From Ophryocystis elektroscirrha (lineage: Eukaryota; Apicomplexa; Conoidasida; Neogregarinorida; Ophryocystidae), in contig JAQIFP010000008.1 in the NCBI GenBank assembly GCA_030141585.1, positions 81,109 to 145,108 on the forward strand: DNA of 64,000 nt, in the 5' to 3' direction. A program made the translations under genes and the position numbers. The notes beneath the pieces were generated by a model. The model saw nothing but the letters and a program-made list of their open reading frames with translations, was not told the origin of the DNA and ran no database searches. Positions 35,967 to 47,985 of this stretch are shown one piece after another. Position 1 is the stretch's first letter. Each line of letters starts with the position of its first letter.

Positions 35967-36753
35967 ATGAATGAACAATTTGGGTGCTTGATTTTAATAT
36001 TAGGCGATTTTTTTATACCGGAGAAACGAGCATCAATTCCTAACAAATTTCAGGAATTACTTAACACAGACAAGATAGACTATATACTTTGCGTTGGTAT
36101 GTTATACGCTTATAATATAAATAGATTGTCTAACATGCAAATACATGTAATAAACTCTCAAATATAGTCTTTCTTATATATACTAGAAGTTTTTTTTACA
36201 TAATTTACATTAATTAATAAATTTATATACTCACGCCTACATACATAAATAGGCATAATTTAATTAAAACTTATACTATTTCTGTACAATTAGCGGTTGT
36301 ATACGTAGATAAATAGGTAATATTGGTGACCAAGAAAGTTATCGCTTACTTCAAAAAATATCCAAAAATATATATGCAGTACAAGGCGAGTTAGATTTAA
36401 TTAGTGCACATGAAGAATGCCGCTCTCTTCCCAATCACAATGTTGTGGATATTTGCAACAAAAAGATTGGATTAGTAAACGGATTTGATAATGTTGATGA
36501 TAATTTTGACAGATGGTTTAGAAAGTTGAATTGTCATTATTTGGCTACTGGAACATCTAAGGGGCTATTTGTTGAAAATAAAGATCAATATATACATTTA
36601 TCACCGGGTTCGATTACGGGAGCCGATAACATCCATCCACCCAGTTTTATGCTTATGAGCATAAACGAAAGTGCCGTTACTCTTTACTCCTACCAACTAG
36701 TCAATTCCGATGTTCAGGTTGCTGTTACGAATTTATCTGACTTTGAACAATAG
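35967..36753 (+). CDS. VPS29: VPS29-like retromer subunit
   Basis: Exons 35967-36096 and 36317-36753 join in phase to give 188 codons, the normal Vps29 size. Vps29 is a metallophosphoesterase-fold subunit of retromer, which recycles cargo from endosomes to the Golgi. Alignable blocks: LILILGDFFIPEKRASIP, ILCVGNIGDQESYRLLQ, YAVQGELDL, KIGLVNGF, LATGTSKGLFVENKDQYIHL then SPGSITGAD, and SFMLMSINESAVTLYSYQL. Several histidines usual at the metal-site loops are replaced: DLHIP reads DFFIP, the GHQ loop reads NGF and GHTHK reads GTSKG. This is compatible with a purely structural role. Confidence 0.9.
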
Positions 36754-37013
36754 TTTCTTAAATACATATATGTGTGCATGTAAATTCATTCAAAAAGTAA
36801 TAATATGTTCAAAGCATATTTATTATTTAAGAAAATAATAATAAATGATGGAAAATACAGCCTATTTACTAATAATTTTTCTTTAATATTAATTGAATTA
36901 AATTACATTTATATATTTATTATTATAACGAATCCTAATATATATAAAAAAAAGTATAAAAGTGGTATAATAAAGATTTGTGATTTAATCATAAATATCA
37001 ATGGGATTGACTG

Positions 37014-37374
37014 ATGAATTTTTCTACATGTAATCCCGAAACTTATCATTTTAGAGTTGCTGGATTATCACAGACGGGCAAGACAGCATTTGTGCGTTAT
37101 CTCCAGCATGGCCAATTTGTACGTACTCAACCAACAGATCGTACGGCTTTTTTTTTTTTTACTTTTAACAGAAATAGAACTTACCAGAGTATTTCTTAAC
37201 AATTTTAGGTGTTTTTTTTGGGATTTTCGTAAATATGGATCGCAAGAAAAGGTTATTGTTTAATATAATTATAATTTACAAATCTTTACCCTACCTTTAA
37301 TCTGTTATCATAGTATGTTTAAAGGTTTGTTCATAAAACATTTTACATATATAAATATACATATATAAATATAC

Positions 37375-37423
<49 letters not shown>

Positions 37424-38185
37424 TACATATATAAACATACATATATAAATATATATATATATATATTTGCACAGATTATTTTTGATATATACATATAAAT
37501 TATACTAGAAATAATTGTTCATATAATCTAGTTTATTAAAAATATATTGTATATATATAAATCAAAATATTTAACGGTAAATTTATGTAATTTTTGTACA
37601 ATATGTTAACAATATTTTGCTTTTTATTGGTATAGGAACTAGCAATAACGACGGCTGCAAATATTCAAAATGAACTTGTCCCTAATTCGTTGAACGTCAA
37701 GTCGCACAATATGGACGCAATTATTTACGTGTTGGATGCCTCAAACCCAGGTCGCTTGCCTTTAGGTATCTTTGAGTGTTTTATGTAATTTCTATAGCCC
37801 GAACTGACTTTGAGAAATTGTTGAAAACATACCATTACGTTCCAGTTGTATTAGTACTAGCTACGAGATCTGATGAAGACAATATTGTATCAAAGTCCTA
37901 CATACGCGACTTGATTATAGAAACTGCTTACGATAAGGATTTGTAAGTAGATCAATTACGCTAGATTTGTACTTGACAAATTAATAATGTACACATAATA
38001 TAACATTTCAACTTATACTGCACAATAAAATGAGCTTTTTCAGTTGTGTATGTCTTATTTCCGTCGTCAACGGAGAAGGTATATCAGGAGCTCTTGATTG
38101 GTTACTAAGTAGAGTATGGAGAAACCGTGGATATTTCAACAAATTATACAAACCGTTATCTAATTACTTTTTTCCTTGTTGTTAA
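37014..38185 (+). CDS. Divergent Arf-like small GTPase with C-terminal Cys-Cys
   Basis: Exons 37014-37140, 37172-37251, 37636-37765, 37798-37942 and 38044-38185; two introns are 31 and 32 nt. GTPase motifs: the P-loop GLSQTGKT, a switch-I candidate TQPTDQIELT, WDFRKYGSQEK in place of WDxGGQ, ATRSD in place of NKxD, and ISVVNGEGI in place of SAxxG. The tail GALDWLLSRVWR is Arf-like. The N-terminus (MNFSTCN) lacks the Gly2 needed for myristoylation. The protein ends NYFFPCC, so Rab-type double geranylgeranylation or palmitoylation could anchor it instead. It may be an apicomplexan-specific Arl or an SR-beta-like GTPase; the subfamily is unresolved. Confidence 0.8.
37343..37466. repeat. 12-bp minisatellite TACATATATAAA with (TA)n core
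   Basis: Tandem copies of a 12-bp unit flank a pure (TA)n run inside the second intron of the Arf-like GTPase gene. Confidence 0.8.
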
Positions 38186-38513
38186 CGATATTTTATCTTA
38201 ATAAAAATATCAAATTAATTTATCGCTAAAAAAACAACTAATTACTTTTTTTTACAAAATGTTTTGTATGCACGGGGGGATTTATCAATATATTTAATAA
38301 TAGACACTTTTGATCTATATTTTTGTTGTCATTAACTATTTGTGAATCTGCTTTATTTATTAAACATATTCCTACGTATTTTGATATGTTTATTAAATGA
38401 AAGTATCCACATTGTTAATGAAATACGAAATAAACGTTTTTTTTTGCAATAATATAAATTATTCCTGTTTGTGTGTCCCATTACCTATTATTGTCTTTTG
38501 ATCTGCTGCTAAA
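38186..38513. other. Intergenic region upstream of RPL23A
   Basis: About 330 bp between two plus-strand genes. AT-rich with poly-T runs and no ORF or repeat of note. It presumably holds the ribosomal protein promoter. No specific element recognised. Confidence 0.55.
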
Positions 38514-39480
38514 ATGTCTGAAAATAAGCCCAAAACCAAAGGTTTGTGTAGTAATATTGCAAGATGAATGACAATTTTATACATTTTCTATAGATAATTT
38601 TTTTGTAAATTTATGTTTGACGTATTTGATATTAAAAATAAAGATAACTCGCTATTAAATTCTTTAAAAAATTTATAGCATAATCTAGACTTGTTTGATT
38701 TGAAACTACTAGTAAATTACTCAAAGCAGTTTATAATATATATATATATATATATACGTTTGTGTTTTCTCAAATAGAGATTAAATTATTGTAAACAGTT
38801 AAATATACAAAGTTTATGGTATTATATTAACGTATGTTATATATATATATATGACATACGTTAGTAGATTATATATATAACGTATATGTATATATAATAA
38901 TGAAATATTTATATATATGAGTATATATAACATAACTATAATTATATATATATATATATATATAATCAACCCTTTAAATTTACTATTTTTATATGGAAAT
39001 TTTTTTTTTTTTTTTCTCTACATCGTTGATAATTATGTACGTTAATTAGGTGCAAGCACCAAAATCGCTCAAGCAAAAAAGACAGCAGATAAGTTAAAGA
39101 AGCACCCTAAGCTGGTGGTGAAGAAAATAAGAACATCTTTGAGATTTCGACGATCTAAAACTTTAACAGTACCTCGAAATCCAAAATGCCCTACTCGAGC
39201 TTTACCTAGAACTCGAAAAATGACAGATTACCGTATAATTCGTTCTCCTTTCACAACAGAAGCAGCAATGAAAAAAATAGAGGAGCTCAATACTTTAGTC
39301 TTTTTGTGCGATCCTCGCGCCAATAAGTTTCAAATAAAAAAAGCTGTCAAAAACTTGTACGACGTGAATGCTAAATCCATCAAAACTCTTATTCGCCCTG
39401 ATGGAGTAAAAAAAGCTTTTATACGTTTAGGAAAAGACTCTGACGCCATTGACGTCGCAAATAAAATTGGACTTATATAA
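38514..39480 (+). CDS. RPL23A: 60S ribosomal protein L23a (uL23)
   Basis: Exons 38514-38541 (MSENKPKTK) and 39050-39480 join in phase across a 508-nt intron. The body is unmistakable: [74 protein letters not shown] and [20 protein letters not shown], ending ANKIGLI. uL23 lies at the exit tunnel and contacts SRP. Its stop codon overlaps the last codons of the convergent minus-strand gene, whose stop is at 39473. The intron carries a 10-bp inverted repeat flanking TA dinucleotides (38828-38863). Confidence 0.97.
38828..38863. repeat. Inverted repeat with TA-rich spacer
   Basis: Arms TAACGTATGT (38828-38837) and ACATACGTTA (38854-38863) are perfect complements around a 16-nt TA-rich spacer. They lie in the long RPL23A intron. 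Confidence 0.8.
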
Positions 39481-39800
39481 ACTGGCTTTTTAGTCGATTT
39501 TTTACATTGCTTCCTTTCTCTGCAACTGAACTGACGTTATATATTTCACATATTTTGTCAATCATTTCCTGCAAATACAAAGTGAATACATAATGCTGTC
39601 AATTACTTAGATTTATTTAAACTTTTAATATAAATTTACATAAATAACTTTAATAATTTATGTCTTTTAACTAACCTATATCTAAGAAACATTTGTGTAA
39701 TTATTTATTAGTATATATATACTAATAAATTTATAAATATATATATATTTATATACTAATGAATTATATATATATACTAATAAATTATATATATATATAC

Positions 39801-39849
<49 letters not shown>

Positions 39850-42800
39850 GTTACAATGTTTGGATACTTTATGTTATTTAAGTCTATAAAATTATCAGAT
39901 TTAATAGTTAAGAGTGACATTATAGCAGATAAATAATACTTTTTGAAGACATTTAAGTAAAGGTAATGATAATTTATTACGCGAGAAAAAATGGCAATAA
40001 AGTTTGTATTTATTTAGCCTCGATTTTAATCAATTAAAGTACTCGTGTGTGCATTAATGAGTAATTTGTATCTCACTATTCTTACAAAAACATTTGAAGA
40101 AATCATTTTTTTAGCCAAGGGCTTATAAAGAGCGAGAACGTATATTAAAGATATATGGTTTAATAATACGTTTACTGGGACACGATAAATCTCTTCAGAT
40201 ATCTCATTTAGATCCTATTTATCACATAAACTGGTGATTAGTTAATTATACCAATAATATCATATCAAGAACGTGGAGCCCTATGCGATATCTTATTTGC
40301 CAATTGTGCACTGCAAGACGTCTTAAAGCAAATCCAATCTGCAGTGTAAAATATATATTTTTTATATATTACCCGTGCTTGTTGATTAGTATATGAATCT
40401 ACGGTTTGGAATAAATATAGTAAGCAATCTAGAATGGGGTATCTAATACGACAAAACATATTAACTCAATGGTGTTTAGATAAAATAAAATTACCTCGTT
40501 AAAATTTCTTCGCGATTATCTTTCTCATTGGACATATGTCTATAGTCAAATACAATATATATATATTTATTTATAGATTAAATTAATTAATTTGAGTATA
40601 TAAAGTTTATAGTAATAAATATAGTACTAATTAAAATTATATTATCCAAGTTAAAGCTTTCATAAATAAAGTTTACAGCTGAAGTTTTCTTGGAAAATAT
40701 TTACTATTTTATTACTGGCTACTAACCCCAATACTGCTGCTACATCGCACATCAAATCTCTTATTTGATTTTGAGTATAATCATAATCCTTTTAAAACGT
40801 TATGGGAGCGGACAAAAGTACCGTTATAATGTCAGCCAAGATTGGAATTAATCCTGAAGTACTCAATTTTTAAAACATATCGAATACCTGCACTAGAAAA
40901 ATGATCTCTCATTAACTCCGTTTTGGTCAAATTAATTGTTAACTTTATTAAGTTTTTCTTTGTTTCGATATTCTGTAATTAATCGCATACAGATAAATGT
41001 TTACCCCTCCTCTAAGATGCACAACTACTATCCTTGCAATTCCAGCATTTAGTAATAAACTCTGCATAATATTATAAGTAATTATTTATCCCTAAGGAAG
41101 TCTAAATATCCAGTTTAATACGCACATATGTATATATATATATATACATTATTATATTATTATATAATTATTAAATCAGTAAAAATTAATTAAACTTATA
41201 AAATAATTTATATAAAAGAACTTTAAACAATTGTTCTTATTTATTATACTTTACAACTTAATTGCATCAATTAGAAAAAAAGTTATTTACTTTTGTACTT
41301 GAGTTTCCACTACTTAATTTGACTAAAAGTGAAATCGCTGTGTTCGTGAAATTTTGTGAGGGCCAATAAGCTCCGTCAGGCATGTGAATAAAAGGAGACA
41401 ATGTATTATTTTGTATGTTTGAGAGCAACGAGGGGACCAAATTATTTAAAAAGTTCTGCATTAAGTGTTTATTGATGCAAGTTATACAGGAGAGCTAGCG
41501 GATTGATCTGAAGCTTCCATAATACGCTGGCACAGCTTAATTTTCAAATTGGAGCTTGCGTAAACAGATTTGAGTAGCGCGGCCAAAAATTGAATATATT
41601 CAAGAGTTTGTCTACATTTGAGAAAGTTATAAAAAATATATGAATAATTTTATTTGAACTATTAGTATTTTTCTTAAATATAAATATATATGCTTATTAA
41701 TTAATATGCACATATGTGTATTACTACGAATAATATTCGGCATGGTAAAAAAAAATATATATATATATATATATGTATTAAAATTAAATATTACATAACA
41801 TATAAACAACAATTTTGTTATTAATGTGCATATATTTTGAAACCTTAATTATCAATACTATAAAATGTTTTACGTTTTGGAAAATAGTTGACCTAGATAG
41901 CCAGAATCAATGAATACTTGCATGGCATGCTCATTAAATACTACTGGAGCTCCTGACATTACAATGTCTCGCTGTGTCTCAAAATGATCAGATAACGGTT
42001 CATTCCAGTCTTTAGAGCGTATATGTAATAAAAAGAGAAGAAGTTTTCTGACAACCTATATATATATTTTATATATACTCCATGATTACAGTAGCCGCAT
42101 AGTCGGGTAATACTTCTACACTGGCTATCAAATCTATTAAATGGAATTGATTTTTCAATAAATGTCCATCAAACAAATACGTCAAATAATCAGCACACCG
42201 CATTCGATATTTATTTCTTAACTTTACACATTCAGGATCTTTTAAATTGTAAATATCAAATCCTTAAAGAGAATAAAAATATTTGACATAAATTACCTTC
42301 AGCTGAATTCATTAATTTATTTAAAGCTACTTCCGGTTGTTCTTCAGCTAAAATGTCTCCTTCAATGTAATCCATAATATCTGATCATTTAATCAAGTAA
42401 TAATTTACATACCGGGATTTTTTAACACATCACATTTGGCTAATATTTCCAGTATTGTTTTTACTAAACACTTTCCTTCCACTAATATACTAGGCTAAAA
42501 TTGAATAATTAAATACTCAAGTATTTGTAAGAAATCAACATTTTCGAAAAAAGTTGAACTATATTATTGAATTTAATTACTTTAACATATATAAAGCTTA
42601 TTGTTCATAAGTGACTTTTGAAATCACATAAGCCCACAAATTTATACATAAACACTAATATTAACTCTAAATTAGTTATACTAACATAAGCTTCTTTTTT
42701 TAAATTAGTGCTACAAAAAAAGTTATCTTATCAAAATATATAGATATATATATATTAACTTAAATATATTTGATTTATTAAGTACAAACCGTAATTTTCA

Positions 42801-44700
42801 TCTTAGCTTCCAACCAATGATAAGAGTTGAAGTCAAGTCTAATACTATAAAGTATTATTTTTTTTTTACAATAAAGCATCCATCTTCAACTGTAATATAT
42901 CGCGGAAACTATTATTACTACATTTATTTATCAAAATCTTACAAACAATGCACCAAAGTTGTGGGTGAAATTGAATTTGCAGTTAATCTGCATTCATATA
43001 TTAACTTTTCAAAAACATTAATGCGCTGGTCTTGCAAATATTATGAGTCAAATATATGCTACTTTTGGGTATGGGCATTGTTGTAGTGTACACCACAACT
43101 ATATCTTGATACTGATCCATCAAAGCTTGCACATCTAAAGTCAAATATTTAACGTATATCTATATAATTAAATAATTAATTCAACTAAATAAATAGATAA
43201 TTAAATAATTAATAATTTACTAACTAAATAACAGCTTTATGCTGTGGGAATAAATAGTAAATACCTAAATAAAATTTATCAGCTAAACCCACGCTGAAAT
43301 CTTATATATAATTAAACACAATTCTCGAGTAATTAATATTAGCATCTATTGGTTATTAAACATTATTATACATCATTAATTAATTAAATCAATATTGGTA
43401 TATATTGGTTTATATGAAATATATATTACATACGTTACTCAAAATTTAACAATATGGAGACTGCTTACAGTTGCGTCTTAATAAAATAAAAGACGTTAAT
43501 CCATTAAAACTATCACAGGCTAACTCCCATCCAGTCCATGAACATAAATCATCCACGAAATTGAATTTTTTTGTGTATGGACGGTCAAATATTAATTCAT
43601 AGTGTTTTAAGTGTCGCTATTAACCAATGTTTCAATTAAATGCTTACTGTTAATTGTGCTCGATATTCTGCAATTGCGTTTTTAATATCTATGATTCCAG
43701 CCTAAATGTATTTCAACAATTATTTACAGGCATTATTAATAAATATAATATCAACTAACTCTGTTAGGTTCATATTTATTACCAGTACATTAAACATTTA
43801 TACATAATACAAATAATAATTATGCAAATAATAATTAACTCGCTTTAATTATAGTATTTTTACAATATAAATTATTTTACTTGCGATGTGTGAAAAAAAC
43901 ACCTATATAATTATATATATGTATATATATATATATATATAGTTATAATTTTATTTATATATATAGATATATGTATATTATCAGATTATTTTTAATTGAT
44001 ACGTATAGGTTTTGACACAGATATAATATGTTTCTCACATGAAGGATAGTTTTTCTTGGAACGGAAGGTTTAATATCAACAGATATGTTAATGCCTCTAA
44101 TAAATAATATGTCGAAAAAGTAATTTTACAAATCATTATAGTAATTTCCAGTTGATGCTAAAGTTTTGGAATATACCATATCTGTTAAAATAAAGTATAA
44201 GTGAAGCTGTGAGTGTTTTTATATTCATGGTGCTTATATTTTAATATATGATTTAACTTAAGAAGAAATTTATATTTAAGAATTAAATATACCTCTAAAA
44301 TCTTCTTTCATCAAAAACTGATAACCATTAATTCCAACCATCTTATAACTACAATATAATTATATGCGAAAATTAATACACACCCAATAAATGGTTCAAT
44401 TGGAGGTAAGTTTTTTGAGTTCATGAATGGAGGTTTTAATGAACTTTTATGCAATGGAATTTTTTTGTATGTATTGGTACGGTATGAATGGTCTGATAAC
44501 CAGCTAATTTGAATTTGCTGGAGAAGGTAAAACTTGTAATAAGTTTCAATCCATAACTGCTTTATAGGCCAGCTAGGTTGTGAATATATGTTGATTAGGA
44601 GAATGTTGGATAGGGAAAAAGTATCTTCAACTATGTTTTCAATATGTTCATACTTTAAAGGCGCATTAAACATGGTGAACTTAGTTCTCTTTAAGAACAT
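39473..44700 (-). CDS. Large multi-exon protein of unknown function, possibly helical-repeat
   Basis: Family not recognised. ATG at 44700 (an in-frame ATG also lies at 44733); stop at 39473. At least 15 exons are visible, many 60-180 bp. The N-terminal part has [37 protein letters not shown] (joined over a 35-nt intron), [36 protein letters not shown] and [20 protein letters not shown]. The C-terminal part is rich in amphipathic helices like ARM/HEAT repeats: [91 protein letters not shown] and [20 protein letters not shown]. The last exon has [14 protein letters not shown]. Exon joins are not all resolved. A large scaffold or trafficking protein is a guess. Confidence 0.6.
39710..39843. repeat. 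Minisatellite with ACTAATAAATTATAT unit and (TA)n
   Basis: At least four copies of ACTAATAAATT are separated by growing TA runs and end in a pure (TA)n tract. They lie in an intron of the large minus-strand gene. Confidence 0.75.
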
Positions 44701-44733
44701 TAAGCCTGAATTTAACATATATATAATATGCAT

Positions 44734-45720
44734 GTATAATATTTATCTGTGTATATATAATAAAGTACAACTTGTCTAGAGTGTATTATGAATCCATTTA
44801 AACATAGTTTATGTATAATTTATTATCTTTAATTTGTAAATATTATTAAATTTTAGAGCAATTCAAATTATTTTAATAATACTTAATTTAATATATAAGG
44901 ATACATCACAAAAATTCAATAATAGAACTTATCAAACAATAAAAAAAGAATGCATACATTAAAAGTGTTTATTTTTATAATAATTAAATACAATAATTCG
45001 TATTGATTATGTCAAAAATGATTATTATGCAAATACAATTTTTTTATGTATATAATAAATATAGACATGCAAAAATAGTCTGTGTATGGCATATATGATA
45101 TATTTACATGTAATGGCTACGATTACGGGCAATTAAGTACATCAAACAGCATTAACAAAAAAACTTATTAGTATATATAAAAAGACAATTTATTTAAACC
45201 CTAAGTTGATTATGAAAACATCTATCATTCCTATTACTATGGCGAGATACACAAAGGTAAAGTACACGTGATTTGTTATTGTAATGACACAGAACTAAAT
45301 CAACATATCTGATTTTGGTTTTGCAAAAGCTGCTCATGCTCTCTAATAAGCTTTTATCCATATTTGCAATATTTACAAATAATAAGAAAACGGCAGTACA
45401 GACATTATAATTTTTTTAACATATAGTATTTGACAGATTAAAATAAACATAATCATTACTTATTTAATAATATCTGGATATAATTTATTATAAATCATTA
45501 AAAATTTTTACTAACTTAAAATCGTGTACACTAAGTCTTATTACAATTTAGTTTCAAAATTAAATCATGCAAAATTTTATTTGAAATAATTAAATGAAAA
45601 TTCTTTTAATTAAATAGTTTATTATTGAAATTAAAATAAATAAATTACATTATTATTCTTATAACATCTTTATTATTATTAAACGGATTGAATATCTGTT
45701 TATAAGTAAATGCTCCAATT
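44734..45720. other. Long divergent intergenic region
   Basis: About 1 kb between the large minus-strand gene and FCF1, which diverge. Mostly AT-rich and featureless, except for a more complex, less AT-rich patch at about 45194-45361 listed separately. Confidence 0.6.
45194..45361 (-). CDS. Possible small ORF, 55 codons, uncertain
   Basis: ATG at 45361 on the minus strand opens 55 codons to a stop at 45194 (begins MDKSLLESMSSFCKTKI, ends FHNQLRV). Base composition is visibly less AT-rich than the flanks. The same patch is open in a second minus-strand frame reading a membrane-span-like FVYLAIVIGMIDVFIINLG. So it may be a spliced exon of an unseen small gene, a structured RNA, or chance. No homology recognised. 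Confidence 0.22.
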   Translation of the reverse strand: MDKSLLESMSSFCKTKIRYVDLVLCHYNNKSRVLYLCVSRHSNRNDRCFHNQLRV

Positions 45721-47326
45721 ATGAGAAAACCTCGTAAAATTGGTTTAAACAAACGCCGAATTCATCCAAAAGATGACAGAATGTACTTAATTATCTCATC
45801 TAATTTTTTTTAGAAAAAGAAACAAAATAGAGCCTTCCATAAAAGTAAATAAAAAGGAGGAAACTTCAAAGCAAATAGTGAAAAAATGGTGCGTAAATAA
45901 TACTACATACATGAATACTCACGTATAAATATATTTTTATGTGTAAATATGGTTGAAGTTCATTGTGATATAAGAAAAAATAAGTATACATATACTCGTA
46001 TAAACAAATATATGAACTTTAAACTATATATAGACATGTGTATGATAACTACAATATAATAATCCTTTATTTTGATTATCAGTCCTAAGTTTTCAACGGC
46101 GTTATTTTTCAATTATAATACACAGCTAGTACCTCCCTATAACGTGCTAATAGATACAAACTTCATAAACTTCTCAATACAACAAAAAATGGATATTTTG
46201 CAAAATATGATGGACTGTCTTTTAGCTAAATGCATTCCTTGCGTTACGGATTGCGTGGTAGGAGAATTGGAGAAAATGGGACATCGTTTCCGCTTAGCCC
46301 TGCAGTTAGCTCGTGACCCTCGTTTCAAACGCTTGACTTGTTTACATAGCGGAACATATGTCGATGATTGTATCGTTGGAAGGGTTACAGAGGTTCGAAA
46401 ACATCAATTAATTTAATACTCTATTCAAACATCAATATATATTTATATAACTAAAATAGAAGATAATTAGACGAAATATATTTACAATTAAATATATATC
46501 TTGAATATATATGGGATTACAATAATTAATATATATAAGACATTATACACCTTTATATATAATTTTGACAATATGTTAAATAACAATATTTCTATGTATT
46601 ATTATTATTATTATTATTATGTATACCGTCATTAACAATAAATTGTATGCACTATAATAATAATAACGAATTAATTATGAATAGGTATTTGTGTGGATAT
46701 ATTATTTTTATTATTTTAATATACTTATATAATATTTCTTGAGTTTCTTAGTTTATTCTGAAAAGAAAATAATATAGTAATCTATATATATCTAAAGTAT
46801 ATTAAAATAAAATATATATATAAATATACATATATATATATTTATAAAGATTTATCACATACTTATAAAATATATATATTGGAANNNNNNNNNNNNNNNN
46901 NTATATATATATTCGATACTTACAGTATATATATATAATTATTAAACAAAGCATCTATTTATATATCAGCTGACATAGTTACGAAACTAATATCTTTTTA
47001 ATTATAGTTTACAAGTTTATATAGAAAATTGAAAATTAAATTGTATGACACTGATTGCAATAACATGTGTTCATAAAATAGAACTTGTTTCACGCCATTT
47101 TTATCTTTTTTATTTGTAAATATAATTTTTCTAGCATAAATGTTATATCGTGGCAACTAACGATAAAGATTTAAAACGCAGAATACGCAAAATTCCAGGT
47201 AATCAAATCAAATTATTAAACATCAAATCATTAGGTGTTCCAATTATGTATGTCAAAAACCATAAATACTCAATAGAGCGGATGCCAGACGCCTTAGCTA
47301 ATGTTCCTTTACATCGTGCAGAATAA
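45721..47326 (+). CDS. FCF1: FCF1, PIN-domain SSU processome protein
   Basis: Fcf1/Utp24 carries the PIN nuclease that cuts pre-rRNA at early sites during 40S maturation. Exons 45721-45782, 45814-45888, 46083-46392, 47135-47198 and 47235-47326 join in phase; introns 1 and 4 are 31 and 36 nt. The PIN domain is complete: [20 protein letters not shown] (metal-binding Asp), [45 protein letters not shown], then [27 protein letters not shown] and YSIERMPDA. The basic N-terminus ([20 protein letters not shown]) is shorter than in yeast. The 742-nt third intron contains the only gap (N run) in the window. Confidence 0.95.
46597..46620. repeat. (ATT)n microsatellite
   Basis: About eight tandem ATT units in the third FCF1 intron. 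Confidence 0.85.
46885..46901. other. Assembly gap (17 N)
   Basis: Seventeen undetermined bases flanked by TA-rich sequence in the third FCF1 intron. Probably a collapsed (TA)n microsatellite; no coding sequence is affected. Confidence 0.95.
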
Positions 47327-47370
47327 AAATTATTTTATTAATTTGTTTGTAAGTTGCACATATACATTAA

Positions 47371-47942
47371 ATGGAAAATTTGAAATCTATAAATCTTGCA
47401 AATTTACCGGATAAAATTTACTTAAAGCCAATATATCAAGTAATTTTTTTTATATTTATCAATCAACTTTCTTTTTTAATAAAATTCGGTTTTTTTTTTA
47501 TCAATGTCATAGACGCAAATTATTGAGAGGAAAAAAAAAAAAAAGAACACAAATAAAGTTTCTCAGTGGATAGAGAAAGTAGTTCCTCAGGTAATATTTC
47601 AAATATTATATGTAAGCAATATATGAAAACTCGTTTGATACAATTAATATATCAGATCATTGAGAGAGTTGTCAAAAAACCCATTATTAAATATCGCGAA
47701 GAAACGTGTGTCAAAAATGTTTATGTTGAAAAGAAAATTGAAGTTCCACGTTACGTTATAAAAGAAAAAATTATATATAAACCTAAAATTGAGATAGTTA
47801 AAAAATATATTGAAGTCCCTAAAATTATCAATATAACCAAAGTTGTCAAAATTCCTAAAATTGTGTATAAAGAAGTAAATTTTCTTAGTATTCTTATAAA
47901 ATTATTTTTATATAATGTAAAATTATTACCACTTAAATAAAT

Positions 47943-47985
<43 letters not shown>

